A stretch of 41,989 bases of DNA from Clostridiales bacterium (GTDB lineage Bacteria > Bacillota > Clostridia > Saccharofermentanales > Saccharofermentanaceae): the NCBI GenBank assembly GCA_017519205.1, contig JAFWSW010000177.1, forward strand, positions 1 to 41,989, read 5' to 3'. The position numbers were made by a program, and so were the translations under genes. Shown piece after piece: positions 34,650 to 41,989 of the stretch. The notes under the pieces are model-generated. The model was not told where the DNA came from. It worked only from the letters and a program-made list of their open reading frames with translations, and did not search any database. Positions within the stretch are counted from its first letter, which is position 1; each line of letters starts with the position of its first letter.

Positions 34650-36269
34650 ATGCTTTCGATGACACGTGAAGAACTGAAAAGATCCGAGGAGTGGGAAAAA
34701 CGGAATATCCGTCTCCCCGGTTTTGATATAGATTCCATCAGGGAGAATACGAAGAAAGATCCGACATGGCTGCACTTCGGTGCCGGAAATATCTTCCGCG
34801 GATTTATCGCCCGTCTCTCGCAGGATCTTCTGAACCAGGGTCTCATCCGTACCGGCATCATCGCCGCGGATACTTTTGACTACGAGATCATCGACCGGAT
34901 CTATCGGCCGTACGATGACCTGACACTGATGGTCGATCTCCGACCTGACGGAAGCACCGGCTACGAGATCATCGGAAGCGTCATGGAATCCAGAAAAGCG
35001 GATCCCTCGGATCAGGAAGAGATGGCTCGTCTTAAAGAGATCGCAGTCAGTCCTTCCCTGCAGCTGATCAGTTTTACGATCACGGAGAAAGGATATGCCC
35101 TTTATAACATGCACGGCGAGCTGCTTCCCGTTGTCGTCAGCGACATGGAGAAGGGCCCGTCCGATGCACATCACGCGATGAGTATCGTATGCAGTCTTCT
35201 CTGGGAGCGCTTTCAAAACGGCGCCGCCCCGCTGGCTCTTGCCTCGATGGATAACTGCAGCCAGAACGGCAGCAAGCTCCGCTCCAGCGTGATCGAGATC
35301 GCTGAGGCGTGGGAGAAAAAGGGCTTCGTGACAAGTGCTTTTCTCGAATATATAAAAGACAGTTCCCGCATCGCTTTCCCGTGGAGCATGATCGATAAGA
35401 TCACCCCGCGGCCGGATGCATCCGTCGAGAAGATGATCCTCGAGATGGGTATCTCGGATATGAGTCCTTTTACCACCGGAAGAGGGACCTTTATCGCACC
35501 GTTTGTAAATGCGGAAGTTCCGCAGTATCTCGTTCTGGAGGATTCGTTCCCGAACGGCCGTCCGCCGCTTGAGAAAGCCGGCGTCTATATGACCGACCGA
35601 GATACGGTAAATAAGGCCGAGCGGATGAAGGTCACCACCTGCTTAAACCCGCTTCACACGGCACTTGCCGTCTACGGCTGCGTCCTCGGCTACACACGTA
35701 TTTCCGAGGAGATGAAAGATCCGCAGCTCGTGTCCCTTATCACGAAGATGGGTTACACGGAGGGACTCCCTGTAGTCACCGATCCGAAGATCCTTGATCC
35801 GCGTGCTTTTATCGCCGAAGTCATCGAGGAGCGTCTCCCGAATCCGTTTATTCCGGATGCTCCGCAGCGTATTGCCACCGATACCAGCCTCAAGGTCCCG
35901 ATCCGCTTCGGTGAGACGATCAAATCCTATATTGCCGATCCTGATCTGGATCCGGCTTCGCTGACATATATCCCGCTGGCAATTGCCGGCTGGCTCCGTT
36001 ATCTTCTCGGCGTAGATGATGAAGGAAAACCGATCGAGCTCAGCTCCGATCCGCTCCTTCCCTCTCTTCAGGCACAGCTCTCCGATGTTCACTTCGGAGA
36101 TCCGAAAAGCGTATCCGGAAACCTGGACGGACTTCTCTCAAATGCATCCGTCTTCGGCACTGATCTTGTCGCCTGTGGCCTTTCCAAAAAGATCGAGACA
36201 TATCTCTCCGAGTTGATCGAGGGCCCGGGTGCTGTAAGAAACACACTGGTAAGGAGGCTTGGCTCATGA
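34650..36269 (+). CDS. uxuB: fructuronate reductase (mannitol dehydrogenase family)
   Basis: A 539-residue NAD-dependent polyol/uronate dehydrogenase that reduces D-fructuronate to D-mannonate. HFGAGNIFRGFIA near residue 42 is the dinucleotide-binding loop, VTTCLNPLHTALAVYG near 330 is the family substrate-binding signature with catalytic residues, and PWSMIDKITPRP is also typical. Tagaturonate reductase (UxaB) is a close relative, but the neighbouring uxuA favours UxuB. AAAGGAG lies about ten bases before the ATG. Its stop overlaps the regulator gene start (ATGA), so both are coupled. Confidence 0.93.
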   Translation: MLSMTREELKRSEEWEKRNIRLPGFDIDSIRENTKKDPTWLHFGAGNIFRGFIARLSQDLLNQGLIRTGIIAADTFDYEIIDRIYRPYDDLTLMVDLRPDGSTGYEIIGSVMESRKADPSDQEEMARLKEIAVSPSLQLISFTITEKGYALYNMHGELLPVVVSDMEKGPSDAHHAMSIVCSLLWERFQNGAAPLALASMDNCSQNGSKLRSSVIEIAEAWEKKGFVTSAFLEYIKDSSRIAFPWSMIDKITPRPDASVEKMILEMGISDMSPFTTGRGTFIAPFVNAEVPQYLVLEDSFPNGRPPLEKAGVYMTDRDTVNKAERMKVTTCLNPLHTALAVYGCVLGYTRISEEMKDPQLVSLITKMGYTEGLPVVTDPKILDPRAFIAEVIEERLPNPFIPDAPQRIATDTSLKVPIRFGETIKSYIADPDLDPASLTYIPLAIAGWLRYLLGVDDEGKPIELSSDPLLPSLQAQLSDVHFGDPKSVSGNLDGLLSNASVFGTDLVACGLSKKIETYLSELIEGPGAVRNTLVRRLGS

Positions 36270-36949
36270 TTATTCCAGAAAAGATCCCCGGCGAAACCAA
36301 CCGTGAATTTGCTTTCAGAACGATCTCGGATAACATTATCAGCCTGAATATCGAACCCGGCGCCATGATCGGCGAGCAGGAGATCGCCAATGAGCTCGGA
36401 TTGTCGAGAACGCCTGTCCACGAGGCTTTTCTGGAACTGTCGAAATCGAAGATCCTGAACATCCTTCCGCAGAAGGGCTGCCTCGTTTCCATGATCGACT
36501 CGGATCTCATCCGTGAGTCCCGCTTCCTCCGTATCACCGTCGAGACGGCGCTGGTCGAGGATGCCTGTGAACTGGCAAAAGAGTCCGATCTCAAAGAACT
36601 GGAAGACAATCTGGCCCTGCAGGAATTCTATCTTTCCAAGGACGTAGATAAGATCCTGACGCTCGATAACGAATTCCATAAGACGATCTACCGAATCTGT
36701 AATGCGATGCAGTGCTATTACATGGTCTCTCTCATGAGCATCCACTTCGACCGCGTCAGAAGCCTGAGTCTTCACTCGGTCAAGGATCTGACCATCGTTT
36801 CTGACCACAGAGCGATCTTCGATGCCATTAAGAAAAAGAACCCGAAGGCGGCACGTGCTGCATTCCAGAAGCATATGGCCCGCTTCGATCTGGACTGGAA
36901 TATCATCACGCAGGAGTACAAGCAGTACATCTCCGACAACAGTAAATGA
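36266..36949 (+). CDS. GntR-family (FCD) regulator, probably of hexuronate genes
   Basis: A 227-residue regulator. The N-terminal winged helix covers about 13-78, with IGEQEIANELGLSRTPVHEAF as the recognition part. The FCD effector domain follows, with NEFHKTIYRICN and SDHRAIFDAI holding the likely metal-binding Asp and His residues. It belongs to the ExuR/UxuR/KdgR-like group by size and context, so it probably responds to a uronate or KDG. It overlaps uxuB and the FkbM gene by four bases each. It may control this run, uxaC and eda-kdgK. No convincing shared operator was found by eye. Confidence 0.9.
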   Translation: MIIPEKIPGETNREFAFRTISDNIISLNIEPGAMIGEQEIANELGLSRTPVHEAFLELSKSKILNILPQKGCLVSMIDSDLIRESRFLRITVETALVEDACELAKESDLKELEDNLALQEFYLSKDVDKILTLDNEFHKTIYRICNAMQCYYMVSLMSIHFDRVRSLSLHSVKDLTIVSDHRAIFDAIKKKNPKAARAAFQKHMARFDLDWNIITQEYKQYISDNSK

Positions 36950-38058
36950 ATCACTTGGAAGAAGTAAAAGAAGATCTTTGGGGATACCTTGCGGCCGCAG
37001 GAAGACCGGTCGTTCTTTACGGTACCGGAAACGGCGCCGACAAGATCCTCGATCAGCTGATTATCAGAAGCATCCCCGTATCCGGAGTTTTTGCCAGCAG
37101 CGGATTTGTACGTGACAGATCCTTCCGAGACATGAAGGTCGAGACCTACGAGGCGCTGAAAGAGCGCTTCCCGGACATGATCGTCCTCGTCTGCTTCGGC
37201 ACCTCCCTCCCCGATGTCCTCGGAAATATCGACCGGATCGCCAAAGAGTGCGAAGTCTATGCTCCGGATGTTCCTGTCTATGGAAATAACCTCTTCGATA
37301 CCGCGTTTTATACTGCCCATAAAGAAGAGCTCGGCATGGTACGGGATATGCTTGAAGATGATATTTCACGGGATACTTTTGACCGCGTGATTTCCTATAA
37401 ATTGACGGGCAACTATACTTTGTTACGCCCTTGCGAGAGGGATTCCGACGAGATCGGAAGACTTCTTGACCTGCCGGAGCGGGCAAGATATATAGACCTC
37501 GGTGCATATAACGGAGACACTGCTCTTCTTTACTCAAAGATCTTCCCGCAGATCAGCTCGATCATCGCCGTTGAACCGGATAAAAGGAACTTCAGAAAGC
37601 TATCGGAGACGGCAAGATCCTTTTTCCCTTCCGACGTCACGGATCCATCTTCGATCCGCCGTGAAAAAGTGTCGATTTCCTGTATCCGTGCACTGGTTTC
37701 TGACCATGAAGGGACCACTTTTGTCCCCCGAAATAAGGGTAAAGGAGTGCATGAGACCGAGTCCTCCGAAAACGGTGAAGAGCTTACAGCCGTCTCGCTT
37801 GTAACGCTGTTACAGGACCAGAAGGCCGACCTGATCAAGCTGGATGTGGAGGGAAATGAGATGAAAGCCCTTGAGGGAGGCCGCGACATCCTCCTAAGAG
37901 ATAAACCGGACCTGATCGTATCCTGTTATCACAGAAGTGAAGACCTGTTCACGCTCCCTCTTTTCCTGAAGAGTCTCGTCCCTGAATATCGGGTCTTCAT
38001 GCGTCATCACCCGCACCTTCTTTGCTGGGAAACGGAGTATATTCTCACCCGCCGCTAA
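36946..38058 (+). CDS. FkbM-family methyltransferase with extra N-terminal domain
   Basis: A 370-residue protein. The N-terminal part (about 1-110) has VVLYGTGNGADKILDQL, a Rossmann-like nucleotide-binding loop also seen before FkbM domains in glycan genes. The methyltransferase part has YIDLGAYNGDTALLY (SAM motif I) near 182, IIAVEPDKRNF for the ribose-binding acid, and LIKLDVEGNEMKALEG near 295. FkbM enzymes O-methylate sugars, polyketides or glycans. It starts on the stop of the GntR gene (ATGA), which places it in the uxu run, an odd place for such an enzyme. 4-O-methylglucuronate is common in xylan, but this enzyme should add, not remove, methyl groups. Confidence 0.88.
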   Translation: MNHLEEVKEDLWGYLAAAGRPVVLYGTGNGADKILDQLIIRSIPVSGVFASSGFVRDRSFRDMKVETYEALKERFPDMIVLVCFGTSLPDVLGNIDRIAKECEVYAPDVPVYGNNLFDTAFYTAHKEELGMVRDMLEDDISRDTFDRVISYKLTGNYTLLRPCERDSDEIGRLLDLPERARYIDLGAYNGDTALLYSKIFPQISSIIAVEPDKRNFRKLSETARSFFPSDVTDPSSIRREKVSISCIRALVSDHEGTTFVPRNKGKGVHETESSENGEELTAVSLVTLLQDQKADLIKLDVEGNEMKALEGGRDILLRDKPDLIVSCYHRSEDLFTLPLFLKSLVPEYRVFMRHHPHLLCWETEYILTRR

Positions 38059-38091
38059 AATTATTTTGCTAATTTGCGGTTTTCCCTATGT

Positions 38092-38122
38092 TTGCCAGTG
38101 CTTTTTCCATGTAAAATATAAT
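38092..38122 (+). promoter_or_regulatory. candidate promoter of the zinc-ribbon module
   Basis: TTGCCA and an exact TATAAT are 19 bases apart, a wide but usable spacing. It lies after the FkbM stop and before the leader hairpin at 38129-38157. Confidence 0.5.
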
Positions 38123-38128
38123 CAGGTC

Positions 38129-38157
38129 GGGTCTGTCCCTACTACAATAACAGACCC
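38129..38157 (+). repeat. leader hairpin before the first zinc-ribbon gene
   Basis: GGGTCTGT (38129-38136) pairs exactly with ACAGACCC (38150-38157) around a 13-base loop. No T-run follows, so it is not a terminator. It begins at about the expected transcription start and could stabilise the message. Confidence 0.5.
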
Positions 38158-38176
38158 AGCAAGGGAGAAAGAATAT

Positions 38177-39427
38177 ATGGCTAAGAACTGTCCTGGATGC
38201 GGAGCCCCACTTGAATATGATCCGGGCTTTGACGCTCTGGTATGCGGCTCATGCGGAAACATCATCGATCCGAAATCCTTACCGGATGCAAATGATTTCT
38301 ATCTGAATTACGATCCGGACGAACCGATCGATCTGGAAACCACACTCGAAGAAGAAGAATTAAGCGGCGAGACCTATGACTGCCACATCTACACCTGCAG
38401 CCAGTGCGGCGGTGAAGTCATCGTATCCGGCACAGAGGCCTCCACGAAATGTATCTACTGCGGATCCACGGCAGTGGTATTCAGCCGTATCGCCAAGGAG
38501 CAGCGTCCGGATTATATCCTGCCGTTTAAGATCACGAAGGAAGAGGCGCTGACCAACGTCAAGCGAAAACTCCTCGCAGGACTCTTTGTCCCGAAGTTCT
38601 TTAAGAAAGCCGAGCCTACGGTCGTTCGTGGTATCTACGTTCCGTATTTCCTCTATGAAGGATGGTATAAAGATACGCAGCGTTTCCAGGTGGGTCAGGT
38701 GACCAAGATCTACGACGGCTCCTGTGATTTCGTTGATATTCCGGTCGAGGCCTGCCAGGCGCTTGCCGACCAGACCTCCTCACAGCTGGATCCATTCCAT
38801 CTGAATGAGAAAGTTCCGTTTGAGACATCTTATCTCATGGGCTTCTACTCAAATATCCAGGATCTGAGCCTGAGGCAGGCAAAAGCACAGGTCCAGAGCC
38901 GTGCCCGCGCGATGTTCGATGCGGAGATGATCCGTTCGATCAACTCCGTACGCAGCGTCAACCGTGTGACATCGGTACCAACATCGGAATTCGCATTCTC
39001 CTCGTATGCACTGCTTCCTGTCTGGTTCATCACCTTTGAGAAAAAGGGAACACCGTATACCTTCCTCGTAAACGGACAGACAGGAAAGGTCGTCGGAACA
39101 GTTCCGTGGAACAGAGCTCTTGCCGGCATCATGCTCGGCGGATTATTCGTAGCGATGGCCGGTCTTTCGACCTGGTTCTTCATCCAGTCCGGGATCCTTC
39201 CTGCGGCACTCGGATTGAGAAGTACTGTTCGAGGCAGCTCTTTTAGCAAATTGCAGGAATATAGCGATACCGGCGAGATCATGGGAGGAATCGGTATCCT
39301 TTCTGCGGCGTCCGGTCTTTTCTGGTACGGGTTTACGCAGTTTAAGAAAGTCGTCAGAAACCTCGATCTTTCAAGATCTGTCGTTACATTTATCTTTTCG
39401 AAAAAGAGACAGGGGGATGTCAAATGA
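38177..39427 (+). CDS. double zinc-ribbon membrane protein, copy 1
   Basis: A 416-residue protein. The first zinc ribbon has Cys5, Cys8, Cys23, Cys26 (CPGCGAP and VCGSCG), of TFIIB/RPB9 type. An acidic spacer follows. The second ribbon has Cys74, Cys77, Cys92, Cys95 (CSQCGGE and CIYCGS). A folded middle region (about 105-310) of unknown function holds KKAEPTVVRGIYVPYFLYEG and FETSYLMGFYSNIQD. Two membrane segments lie at about 315-340 and 378-395, and the end is KKRQGDVK. I chose the ATG at 38177 because AAGGGAGA precedes it and the Cys motif starts there. It resembles 'TFIIB-type zinc ribbon' proteins of Clostridia, which have no known role. A paralogue lies at 39669. Confidence 0.88.
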   Translation: MAKNCPGCGAPLEYDPGFDALVCGSCGNIIDPKSLPDANDFYLNYDPDEPIDLETTLEEEELSGETYDCHIYTCSQCGGEVIVSGTEASTKCIYCGSTAVVFSRIAKEQRPDYILPFKITKEEALTNVKRKLLAGLFVPKFFKKAEPTVVRGIYVPYFLYEGWYKDTQRFQVGQVTKIYDGSCDFVDIPVEACQALADQTSSQLDPFHLNEKVPFETSYLMGFYSNIQDLSLRQAKAQVQSRARAMFDAEMIRSINSVRSVNRVTSVPTSEFAFSSYALLPVWFITFEKKGTPYTFLVNGQTGKVVGTVPWNRALAGIMLGGLFVAMAGLSTWFFIQSGILPAALGLRSTVRGSSFSKLQEYSDTGEIMGGIGILSAASGLFWYGFTQFKKVVRNLDLSRSVVTFIFSKKRQGDVK

Positions 39428-39594
39428 TACTCGTTCTTCTTGGTTATATTGCTTCTATTATGGCTTCCGCCGGTCTGGCATTCCTCTTTGTAGCGAATAT
39501 CCTCCGGATCTCCAACAGCTACGGTTCCGAGGGTGAATCCCAGAGCTGCATGAAGAAGTTTAAGTGCGTCGACGTGGATCAGCGTCCGCGATAA
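39424..39594 (+). CDS. 56-residue membrane protein, partner of zinc-ribbon copy 1
   Basis: A short gene whose ATG overlaps the zinc-ribbon stop by four bases (ATGA), with AGGGGG just upstream. It encodes one membrane segment (about 2-24: LVLLGYIASIMASAGLAFLF) and a short polar end with SCMKKFKC. The end of the matching protein after copy 2 has NCMKSFHY, so the CMKxF element is shared by both partners. No known family was recognised. It is real by coupling, ribosome site and the repeated arrangement. Confidence 0.75.
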   Translation: MILVLLGYIASIMASAGLAFLFVANILRISNSYGSEGESQSCMKKFKCVDVDQRPR

Positions 39595-39606
39595 GTGCTT
39601 TTGAAA

Positions 39607-39626
39607 GAGCATCCTCGAAGATGCTC
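39607..39626 (+). repeat. hairpin between the two zinc-ribbon modules
   Basis: GAGCATC and GATGCTC form a seven-base stem with a CTCGAA loop. No T-run follows, so it may affect message stability between the two modules rather than stop transcription. Confidence 0.45.
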
Positions 39627-39668
39627 ATAGATAACGTTTGAAATATGTAGAGTTTCCTGGAGGTGGAA

Positions 39669-40907
39669 ATGTCGAAGAATTGTCCGGGGTGTGGCGCTCC
39701 GATGGAATATGATCCGAGTTTTGATGCTCTGGTCTGCACATCGTGCGGCAGCATCGTCGACCCGAAAACTCTTCCGGACGCAGACTCTTTCTACTATGAG
39801 GATAATTCCCCGGAAGAACCTCAGGATATCCGTGATACACTCTCCGAGTTCGAAGAACTGACCGGTGAGATGTATGACTGTCATGTTTATAAGTGCAGCC
39901 AGTGCGGTGGTGAGGTCACTGTTTCCGGAACGGAAATATCCACACGATGCGTCTACTGCGGATCCACTGCCGTCGTTTTCTCCAGGATCTCCAAGGAGAA
40001 CCGTCCGGACCGGATCGTCCCCTTCAGCATCACGAAAGAAGAAGCGGTATCTCTGGTAGAGGAGAAACTTCTCTCCGGCCGTTTCGTCCCGAAAAGATTC
40101 AAGAAGATCCCTCCGGAGTGCGTCCGCGGAATCTATATCCCATATTTCACATATGATGGTGAGATCTCGGATACCCAGCAGCATCGGCTCGGTATAACAG
40201 AGAAATCGTATGTTTTCGATGGAAGTGCGACATTCGAGAATCTGCTGGTGGAGTGCTGCAGTTCGATCAATAACCGCTTCTCTGCTCTTCTCGAGCCATA
40301 TAATCTGAAAGCATCGGTGGAGTTCGATACATCGTATCTCATGGGTTTTTACTCCAACATCCAGGATGTGACCCCACGCCGTGCGAGAGGGCTTTCCGAG
40401 CTGAAAGCAAAGACTCTCTTCCAGTCCCAGATGCGCCAGCTGACGCCGAATAAGACGATGAAGACGGTCTCCAGTGCTCCGAAGATCACTCTTCAGCGGA
40501 CAGGCTACGTCCTTCTTCCCGCCTGGTTTATCACGATCAATGATAAGGGCACGCCCTATACTTTCCTGGTCAACGGACAGACCGGCAAGGTCGTCGGAAC
40601 CGCCCCCTGGGATAAGTCGACTGTCGTCTCACTGACCGTAGGTCTTTCTGTTCTTTCCATTGCCGCCGTATGGGCACTCTGCCTGTCACTTGGTCATTTG
40701 TATGCCAATCACGTATCGGAAGCAGATATGTCGGATATCTTCGAAATGAGGGTCCTCATGATAGTCATGTGCCTCGCCTTCGTCTCCGCGATCGTAGCCA
40801 TCTTTCGGGCCGGAAGAAAATACTTCCGCCTGTTTGAAAACAGGAAGCGTACCACCTCGGTAACGACACATATCTTCGTCAAGAAGAGACAGGGAGGTGT
40901 CAAATGA
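39669..40907 (+). CDS. double zinc-ribbon membrane protein, copy 2
   Basis: A 412-residue paralogue of the protein at 38177 with the same order: zinc ribbon CPGCGAP/VCTSCGS, acidic spacer, second ribbon CSQCGGE/CVYCGS, the middle region with CVRGIYIPYFTYDG and FDTSYLMGFYSNIQD, the nearly identical stretch TPYTFLVNGQTGKVVGT, two membrane segments, and the end KKRQGGVK. I chose the ATG at 39669 because GGAGG lies five bases before it. The conserved middle and C-terminal tail suggest a shared function, while differing spacers suggest the copies have diverged. The DNA copies differ at many silent sites, so the duplication is not recent. Confidence 0.88.
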   Translation: MSKNCPGCGAPMEYDPSFDALVCTSCGSIVDPKTLPDADSFYYEDNSPEEPQDIRDTLSEFEELTGEMYDCHVYKCSQCGGEVTVSGTEISTRCVYCGSTAVVFSRISKENRPDRIVPFSITKEEAVSLVEEKLLSGRFVPKRFKKIPPECVRGIYIPYFTYDGEISDTQQHRLGITEKSYVFDGSATFENLLVECCSSINNRFSALLEPYNLKASVEFDTSYLMGFYSNIQDVTPRRARGLSELKAKTLFQSQMRQLTPNKTMKTVSSAPKITLQRTGYVLLPAWFITINDKGTPYTFLVNGQTGKVVGTAPWDKSTVVSLTVGLSVLSIAAVWALCLSLGHLYANHVSEADMSDIFEMRVLMIVMCLAFVSAIVAIFRAGRKYFRLFENRKRTTSVTTHIFVKKRQGGVK

Positions 40908-41224
40908 ATCTCATGCCGATCCTCACTGCAGTCCAATATGCATCAGAATACAGAGACTATGCCTGGACACTGAAAGAAGACATAATGGTGATCGTCGTTT
41001 TCCTGGCGATCGAACTGAGTATCTTTGCCATCGCCGGTGTTTTCTGTCTGGTGGTTCATCTTCTGAAAAAATCTAACGATTTCGGTGATGAGGATGAAAT
41101 GGGCATCCGAAAAAGCATGTCCGGAATCGATCCGAATATCGGAGCCGGCTTCGGAACTGACCTTTCTTCCGGAAGCCTGAACTGTATGAAAAGCTTCCAC
41201 TATCAGGAAATCACTAAACGATAG
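40904..41224 (+). CDS. 106-residue membrane protein, partner of zinc-ribbon copy 2
   Basis: It starts on the stop of zinc-ribbon copy 2 (ATGA overlap, with AGGGAGG upstream), exactly as the 56-residue gene follows copy 1. It has one strong membrane segment (about 28-53, IMVIVVFLAIELSIFAIAG and beyond), a Gly/Ser-rich tail, and the C-terminal NCMKSFHYQEITKR that matches the CMKxF end of the first partner. No known family was recognised. A membrane complex with the zinc-ribbon protein is likely from coupling, but not shown. Confidence 0.78.
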   Translation: MNLMPILTAVQYASEYRDYAWTLKEDIMVIVVFLAIELSIFAIAGVFCLVVHLLKKSNDFGDEDEMGIRKSMSGIDPNIGAGFGTDLSSGSLNCMKSFHYQEITKR

Positions 41225-41236
41225 GATCAGAAAAGA

Positions 41237-41989
41237 TCATCCGATGATCTTGGCAGCGCCCTTCGGACGGATATGCAGAACATAGCAGCTTCCTGCGCCG
41301 AAAAGACCTTCCAGGGATGCGACATACTCTTTTATCTTCTCCTTGGGAACAAAGGCCTGTATCGTACCGGCAAATCCGCCTCCGTGTACACGGCATGCTC
41401 CCACATTTCTCAGTATGCTCTGACTCATCATCAGCGCCAGTGTAATAGGCTGATCCTGTGGAATCACATTACTGTACAGGTTCTGAAGAAGCGCGGCAGA
41501 TGACTCACCGGATGCATTTACCAGATCCAGGAATTTCCTTATGTCTCCGTTTTCCAGTGCCTGTGCCTCCATCGCGACACGTGCGTTATCCGCAAAGAAA
41601 TGCGCACTTCGGAGGATCGCACGGTCACTGATCTCCAGCTCTTTTTTCAGTCTGCTGATCCTGGCATAGAACTCCTTCTCATCCACATCCGCCAGATGGT
41701 CTTTTCCGAAGTACCGGGCGACGCTCCGCATCTCCTTCGGGATCGCGGAATACTCCTCCGAGAGGTTCGCGTGACTTCCTCCGGTATTCGTAATGACCAG
41801 AGAATAGCCGGCCTTTTCGAAGTCGTATTGATGAACATCTATCTTTGGTTCTTTTGCATTTTTGAAGTCGATCTCTATCAGGCCGTCCTTTCTCACAGTT
41901 ATAAATCCTGTCCATGTTGTTTTCAAGAAACTCTTTGTACAACTGTTTCCAGTTCTTTGTTCCAGCGGCTTCAGCCTTATTTGCCGGCC
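41237..41989 (-). CDS. galactokinase, C-terminal part (frame reaches the window edge)
   Basis: About 215 residues match the C-terminal half of clostridial galactokinases: LIEIDFKN, YSLVITNTGGSHANLSEEYSAIP, and the GHMP motif RVHGGGFAGTIQAF near the end. Galactokinase phosphorylates galactose at C1. The frame stays open to the edge at 41989, but upstream of about 41890 the residues no longer resemble the family: the GLMDQ motif expected about ten residues before LIEIDF is missing. Either the gene has a frameshift or rearrangement near 41880-41915, or only a remnant is present. The stop lies 12 bases after the convergent plus-strand gene. I give no symbol because the catalytic half is not visible. 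Confidence 0.7.
   Translation of the reverse strand, partial: GRQIRLKPLEQRTGNSCTKSFLKTTWTGFITVRKDGLIEIDFKNAKEPKIDVHQYDFEKAGYSLVITNTGGSHANLSEEYSAIPKEMRSVARYFGKDHLADVDEKEFYARISRLKKELEISDRAILRSAHFFADNARVAMEAQALENGDIRKFLDLVNASGESSAALLQNLYSNVIPQDQPITLALMMSQSILRNVGACRVHGGGFAGTIQAFVPKEKIKEYVASLEGLFGAGSCYVLHIRPKGAAKIIG

Noticed and set aside
34443..35216. 257-codon open frame on the minus strand
   Set aside because: Antisense to uxuA/uxuB, with no start context and no domain.
19778..39602. Recurring GTGCTTTT in several intergenic gaps (near 19778, 28132, 32078, 38098, 39595)
   Set aside because: The same string is common inside genes as Ser-Ala-Phe codons, its surroundings differ from place to place, and no fixed distance to promoters or starts was seen.

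Overview
The window looks like a chromosomal segment of a low- to mid-GC Gram-positive anaerobe of the Clostridia, probably a gut or rumen plant-fibre degrader. The reasons are AGGAGG-type ribosome sites, TTGNNN-16/17-TATAAT promoters, a lipoteichoic-acid-synthase-like enzyme, BceS-like kinase architecture, a CBM3-carrying GH9 cellulase, acetogenic pta-ackA, and a hexuronate catabolism island. I cannot name the genus. No rRNA, tRNA, CRISPR, insertion sequence, phage or integrase was seen.

Layout. (1) 1-8063, minus strand: a compact seven-gene run that encodes an ABC-2 permease, its ATPase, an ABC-2 permease fused to a CPBP protease, a response regulator, an intramembrane-sensing histidine kinase, and a second ABC exporter (ATPase plus FtsX-type permease cut by the window edge). 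This looks like a peptide or envelope-stress export and immunity locus. (2) 8177-11251, minus: a histidine phosphatase and pta-ackA, with a strong promoter before pta and a GNRA-capped hairpin between pta and ackA. (3) 11354-18704, minus: a tight four-gene operon with an LTA-synthase-like sulfatase, a DEAD-box helicase, a membrane-anchored GH9 cellulase and an unknown membrane protein. (4) 18999-21133, plus: a DUF2975 membrane protein, a small HTH regulator, a terminator, and a DUF4153/4173-like membrane protein. (5) 21130-23405, minus: deoB-deoC-cdd nucleoside salvage, divergent from a type I phosphodiesterase (23496-24740). (6) 24864-38058: hexuronate use. eda-kdgK (minus) lies opposite uxaC (plus). 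Beyond them are a tiny orphan type IV pilin-like protein, a solute-binding lipoprotein and a sialate O-acetylesterase-like enzyme. A plus-strand run then follows: a YesL-like protein with a polyacidic tail, a small membrane protein, uxuA, uxuB, a GntR/FCD regulator and an FkbM-type methyltransferase. (7) 38177-41224, plus: a duplicated two-gene module, each copy a double zinc-ribbon membrane protein followed, with an ATGA overlap, by a small membrane protein. (8) 41237-41989, minus: the C-terminal part of a galactokinase.

Together the genes describe a cell that attacks plant polysaccharide at its surface (GH9 cellulase, esterase), feeds glucuronate through UxaC-UxuB-UxuA-KdgK-Eda to pyruvate and glyceraldehyde 3-phosphate, and gains ATP from acetyl-CoA by Pta-AckA. 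The least explained parts, and the best candidates for undescribed biology, are the duplicated zinc-ribbon/small-membrane-protein module, the orphan mini-pilin with its 11-bp tandem repeats at the transcription start, the acidic-tailed YesL protein, and the FkbM gene coupled to the uxu operon.
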